From the NCBI GenBank assembly GCA_013151555.1, contig JAADIA010000015.1, positions 1 to 32,767 on the forward strand: DNA of 32,767 bases, given 5' to 3'. The translations under genes were made by a program, and so were the position numbers. Shown here one piece after another: positions 30,501-32,767 of this stretch. The notes under the pieces were generated by a model. It made no database searches, was not told the DNA's origin, and saw only the letters and a program-made list of their open reading frames with translations. The stretch comes from Nitrospirota bacterium (GTDB lineage Bacteria > NPL-UPA2 > JAADIA01). Every line of letters starts with the position of its first letter. Within the stretch, counting starts at the first letter, position 1.

Positions 30501-31209
30501 TGCCGATATGCCTATGGGCTGGGGAGTCGCCGCCGGAGGTATCAGCAACTTCAGCGCCAAAGGGAAATCGGGAAACCGGTTGCCAAATTCCGATGAGATA
30601 ACCGGACGCAGCGGGGCCGGCCGTTCCGGAAAGACTTCGGGGGAACTGGTGGAAAATTTTGCCAAAGACCTGGAAGGTTCCCCGACCCCTCCCCGAAGGA
30701 CTTCTGACCCTTACCAGAAAGGTCACGTGGAGGAAGAGAATCCCTCGTCTCCGTCAGGGGCTACCGGGGGTGGAAAACAGTCCGGCTACGGCGAGGAAGG
30801 CTTCAGCGGGTTAGCCCCGGCCCAGAACGAACTGGCCCTTCAAGCAATGGCCCGCCGGCAATCCCAAATCCGCTTCAATACTCAAAACCTGAGAGTAGCT
30901 CTGGACCTGCTCTTTTTGCCCTCGGGAGACCTGGATAATTCCCTCCTTCTTATGGAACAGGCAGAGAAGGAAATCCGCAACTCCGACTTAAAGAACCTTC
31001 CCGAGACCCAGAAGCTCATCCTCCACAGCCTGAAGAATACCTACCGGTACCTGACCGGTAATACCTACATCCAGTTGGATGCCCAGATGAAAATTCCCCG
31101 CCGGCTTAAGGAAGAAATTCTTGATGCCCGGGACGAAACTTATCCCCCTGAGTATAAAGACCTTATCTCGGAATATTACAAAGTTCTTTCCCAATCGAGC
31201 TTTGAATAA
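27580..31209 (+). CDS. Giant membrane coiled-coil protein, DUF4175-like
   Basis: 1209 aa. Start TTG 27580, with GGAG 8 nt upstream. Three membrane segments near the N-terminus (about 27-50, 58-82, 150-168). The cytosolic-loop motif 'VAVHIEKRYPELHNRLINAI' between TM2 and TM3 is typical of DUF4175-type proteins. Then Ig-like beta domains (about 180-500), a long charged helical/coiled-coil region (about 505-930), a Gly/Ser/Pro-rich linker (about 965-1090) and a helical C-terminus (about 1090-1209). It is the last gene of the MoxR/VWA block. The family is uncharacterised; the architecture suggests a large periplasmic scaffold acting with the VWA proteins. Family assignment is from memory of motif and layout, so moderately sure. 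Confidence 0.75.
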   Translation: MSVQTLDNYQRLIARVRKVRSAWRRGLLLEGLMLIIISALSFLALSLLLDNFFHLPAWGRSLLLAIFLSLILAVLLRTVIPILSSSFSDEKVAVHIEKRYPELHNRLINAIQLGREGSGNPLIEAIIEESLKTSGKIDLGKAVSRTRLKRRSLFSLLTISVILLYGLLFPNHFHNALTRFLSPGADIAPLTLTGLTVLPGNLTVLSGDDVEVKALLSGRVPRLAQIAYKIEGKDWELKELRKDKPGEYIYTFREVSKKIGYYLIAGDAKSPSYTIRVKERPGILNLKVSLKYPDYTGLPPLVENNSNGNIKALKGTRVELEAKVDKAVEKAEIIYDGETPVPMLIKDKHTLKTTMEVSGNRIYNLHITDTDGYTNKDILNYSLEAIADYPPSLQIINPGKDLSVEPTATVPLKIRVTDDYGIKEVSLLLKLPGKKESLLSSWEKDKTTKTATCTYTLSLTDLGAKPGQVITYYARARDWNDISGPGIGRSRSYTLTVLAPEKIRELGRAEIKSARETLLRIIEKQEVNRKKTGDIFKMEVKDNNFLLNNPVPLKEAKELQVTIRELTRKLADSLKEESLPLKEALDRLVANEMFQAIKGFKEITDYVTPSGSRADKLTGVIRLQESILRQLKKLTGQIEGTEAQLEMQNLFGSLEAIIKKEKEIKATSTALRRAVGEKLLPQEVLSLQETARAQEGLAQALTEFQADLKDYVRGLSVSKESLAPEFSLVADKITEKRIPSRMMRVASYLNNRNLKEALPQEETIIEDLEFLQKALQSILLSQAEDWMKNFQEALKETKERLEKLTPIQESITELTEQLNRTKDLSEAEKAKVGKMAEMQEKMKDVIEQSAEDLKLFPESPISNELLTQMREIYADVEKAIEAKDMKAIEIAVARDEAVLEALKSTTKRVEDFEMWLPDEPDNIKWNLESFDPAEIPEIPLVDLPDELEDLVGELIESQKDANELTDDATSNWVSADMPMGWGVAAGGISNFSAKGKSGNRLPNSDEITGRSGAGRSGKTSGELVENFAKDLEGSPTPPRRTSDPYQKGHVEEENPSSPSGATGGGKQSGYGEEGFSGLAPAQNELALQAMARRQSQIRFNTQNLRVALDLLFLPSGDLDNSLLLMEQAEKEIRNSDLKNLPETQKLILHSLKNTYRYLTGNTYIQLDAQMKIPRRLKEEILDARDETYPPEYKDLISEYYKVLSQSSFE

Positions 31210-31488
31210 ATCTTTTACCATCGCTTCTTCCCCTTGATGTCTACCTATATATAGAAAGAGGCGGACATTTGTTGAAAATCTTAAACATCTTGATACGACA
31301 GGCTAATAGTCTGCCTGATATAGAGTTGCCCTGGGATTTCTTTTCCTTACGTTTAAATAATTCAACATTTAAGGTTTGCCGGGAAAGTTAAGGGGGAGTG
31401 AGGCGGGAATAAAAAGTTCTTCTCTATAATATTGTATAGCAATAAGTTGCAATTGGAAAGAAAGAAAGAATGTTGATTTTGAAGAGGC
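31210..31488. other. Regulatory spacer upstream of the sigma-54 promoter
   Basis: No coding frame supported. Holds CTATATATAG (31241-31250) and small inverted pairs such as TTG-TATAG-CAA near 31433-31443. Enhancer sites for a sigma-54 activator would be expected in this interval, but I cannot identify a motif with confidence. No clear terminator follows the 1209-aa gene. Confidence 0.4.
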
Positions 31489-31504
31489 TGGCATGAAACT
31501 TGCA
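31489..31504 (+). promoter_or_regulatory. Sigma-54 (-24/-12) promoter of the PEP-CTERM gene
   Basis: TGGCATG-AAAC-TTGCA, matching the sigma-54 consensus TGGCACG-N4-TTGCW at all but one position, with exact -24/-12 spacing. The start would fall about 12 nt downstream, giving a leader of roughly 80 nt before ATG 31596. PEP-CTERM genes in other bacteria are often placed under sigma-54 control with PrsK/PrsR-type regulators. Confidence 0.82.
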
Positions 31505-31547
31505 AGAGTAAGGCCTTAGGTACAGGAAAAAACTGTTCACAAACTAG

Positions 31548-31586
31548 TCCTGGCGGACACGATGATATTTCCGCTTCGGGACAGGA
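31548..31586 (+). promoter_or_regulatory. Leader hairpin overlapping the PEP-CTERM ribosome site
   Basis: TCCTG (31548-31552) pairs with CAGGA (31582-31586) and GCGGA (31553-31557) with TCCGC (31570-31574). The 3' strand CAGGA overlaps the ribosome site AGGAAAGGG, so the fold could modulate translation. The pairing is seen; regulation is inference. Confidence 0.4.
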
Positions 31587-31595
31587 AAGGGAATA

Positions 31596-32378
31596 ATGAA
31601 AAAAACAATGGTAGTGTTTACGGCCTTTTTTTTGACTGCTCTGACGTTGACTTTTAGCGGGGGGAACGCCCAGGCTGCAGCGTTCTCAGGGGGCGAGGCA
31701 TGGATTGATTGGACGACCTTCACTATAGATGGGAATATTTCCTTGACGGAGGGGGTCAGTCAGTCTTCGGTCCATGTGGAAAGTGATATAGGCGGAGATG
31801 AAGATGGAGATGTTACCCTTGGGTTCTCTCCGTGGGGAAATACTTATGCTTTCGCCTCGATTCCACCTAATATGGAAGGAACCGCCTGGACTGATGAGAG
31901 CGATCTATACGCAACGGCGAATGTAGATGTATATGGAATTGACAGTACATCGGCGTCCTCCAAGGCAGATGCGTACCGCCGAGGGGACTTTGTAGCAAAC
32001 TCGGATACCTTGGTAACAATCTCAGCAGAACACTTTCTTTCGCAGTCTTTGAGTTCTGACGATATGGGGGAGTGGGCATGGAATCTTGCCGAAGCAGGGC
32101 TGCGGTTAAAGAATGGGAACACGCTTGAGTCGGGTGAAGACATTGGGCAACTTGCCAACTATGCTCCGGATGGTGATTATATATACGATACATACCATGA
32201 TTCCCTGTTGTTGGAAGTGTCAGTACCCTTTAGTGCCGGGGAGATGGGTTTTTTTGAGGCCTGGGCACATAATGGGGCGCAAGCAGAAGCGAATGTTATC
32301 CCTGAACCGACAACGCTCCTCCTTCTCGGCTCCGGCTTAGCGGGGATATTCGGGCTGAGGAGAAAAACAACTATTTAG
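31596..32378 (+). CDS. PEP-CTERM exosortase-sorted secreted protein
   Basis: 260 aa. N-terminal signal peptide ('MKKTMVVFTAFFLTALTLTF' ... 'AQAAA'). The acidic, Ser/Thr/Gly-rich middle lacks recognisable domains. The C-terminal sorting signal is 'VIPEPTTLLLLGSGLAG' (PEP motif plus membrane helix), closed by 'LRRKTTI'. Such proteins are cut by exosortase and usually go to extracellular matrix or biofilm. Directly downstream of a sigma-54 promoter. Ribosome site GGAAAGGG. No exosortase gene is in the window. Confidence 0.87.
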   Translation: MKKTMVVFTAFFLTALTLTFSGGNAQAAAFSGGEAWIDWTTFTIDGNISLTEGVSQSSVHVESDIGGDEDGDVTLGFSPWGNTYAFASIPPNMEGTAWTDESDLYATANVDVYGIDSTSASSKADAYRRGDFVANSDTLVTISAEHFLSQSLSSDDMGEWAWNLAEAGLRLKNGNTLESGEDIGQLANYAPDGDYIYDTYHDSLLLEVSVPFSAGEMGFFEAWAHNGAQAEANVIPEPTTLLLLGSGLAGIFGLRRKTTI

Positions 32379-32469
32379 AAAAATGTGATAACTCAACAAT
32401 TCGGGAACTTTACCTGATGGAGATGCTGTTTGTGTTCCATTTCCATTGAGGTGATGAAAGGAGAGTGCG

Positions 32470-32767
32470 ATGGAAAGAACGACGAAAAAGATGGGTGTGT
32501 TACTTGCGATACTGGTAATGATCTTTGGATTAACGGGCTATGCACATGCGACATCTTTTGCTGCTGCTGTAATTTCTTATACTATAGGTTCTCCGAATGA
32601 TGCCCCTCTTGCCACTGATGCATCGGTACCTCAGGGTGTTACCGGAGCCCCGGATTGGAATATTTCTCTTCCTTTCTCCTCTCCACCCAGCCCGTTGGAC
32701 CCATACTACCAGTCTTATGTTAATCTTGGCATAAGTGGTGAGATGGTGTTAAAGATGGACAGTTGGA
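32470..32767 (+). CDS. Exported protein, cut by the window end (possible second PEP-CTERM protein)
   Basis: Open from ATG 32470 (AAAGGAGAG upstream) to the window edge, 99 codons visible. Signal peptide 'MGVLLAILVMIFGLTGYAHA' from residue 8, then a Ser/Pro/Asp-rich mature part. Start 91 nt after the PEP-CTERM gene with no clear terminator between, so probably the same sigma-54 transcript. The C-terminus is off-window, so the sorting signal cannot be checked. Confidence 0.68.
   Translation, partial: MERTTKKMGVLLAILVMIFGLTGYAHATSFAAAVISYTIGSPNDAPLATDASVPQGVTGAPDWNISLPFSSPPSPLDPYYQSYVNLGISGEMVLKMDSW

Noticed and set aside
31425-31430. TATAAT sequence upstream of the PEP-CTERM gene
   Set aside because: No acceptable -35 at 16-18 nt and about 165 nt from the gene; the sigma-54 motif at 31489 is much better placed.

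Overview
The window looks like chromosomal DNA of an uncultured, probably anaerobic bacterium of a candidate-phylum type; Omnitrophota or a neighbour is my guess. That guess rests on moderate GC content, PEP-CTERM proteins, a MoxR/von Willebrand factor A (VWA)/DUF4159 gene block typical of Planctomycete-Omnitrophota-like genomes, short LeuC/LeuD subunits, and intergenic spaces crowded with REP-like hairpins and inverted-arm repeats. No rRNA, CRISPR array, transposase or phage gene is visible. One tRNA (Glu, anticodon CTC) is present.

Layout. 1-1100: a small type II toxin-antitoxin cassette (AbrB-type antitoxin, RelE/ParE-fold toxin) with its own promoter, lying between two nearly identical 60-bp palindromic repeats. 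1115-7954 (minus strand): a purine operon read purB, purM, alkaline phosphatase, a 72-aa sandwich-hybrid protein, purH, purD; the phosphatase and the small gene are inserted into an otherwise ordinary pathway operon. 7955-8566: inverted-arm repeat, tRNA-Glu with a good promoter, and a cluster of seven short hairpins in opposing orientations. 8567-9052: leuD. 9053-9657: structured non-coding stretch, strong terminator, promoter and a 50-aa lysine-rich protein. 9632-10677 (minus): moaC-moaB for molybdenum cofactor synthesis. 11042-16935 (plus): apbE flavin transferase, anti-sigma kinase plus STAS antagonist, M20 peptidase, nucleoside diphosphate kinase, leuC, a cysteine-rich mini-protein and a ComEA-like protein.

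17290-31209 (plus) is the most distinctive part: a probable transcription unit, starting from a good sigma-70 promoter, that encodes a double-DUF4159 secreted protein, a TPR protein with a GspC/PilP-like tail, a MoxR AAA+ ATPase with an extra N-terminal zinc ribbon, a DUF58 protein (frameshifted here by one extra C), a BatA-like VWA membrane protein, a secreted carbohydrate-binding-module-like protein, a second VWA membrane protein, and a 1209-aa DUF4175-like membrane coiled-coil protein. By analogy with MoxR/VWA systems it should be an ATP-driven chaperone or remodelling machine at the cell envelope; its substrate is unknown. Directly downstream is a textbook sigma-54 promoter (31489-31504), followed by a PEP-CTERM exosortase-sorted protein and a second exported protein cut off by the window end.

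A recurring theme is intergenic DNA built of pairs of inverted arms. Each arm is made of a short repeated word (GGCACAAAG, GGATTAAG, TTAATCC, TAACTAATAAC, AAATCCGAAAC) and the word differs from element to element. At least six such pairs sit between or at the edges of genes here, and one has been absorbed into the start of a coding region.
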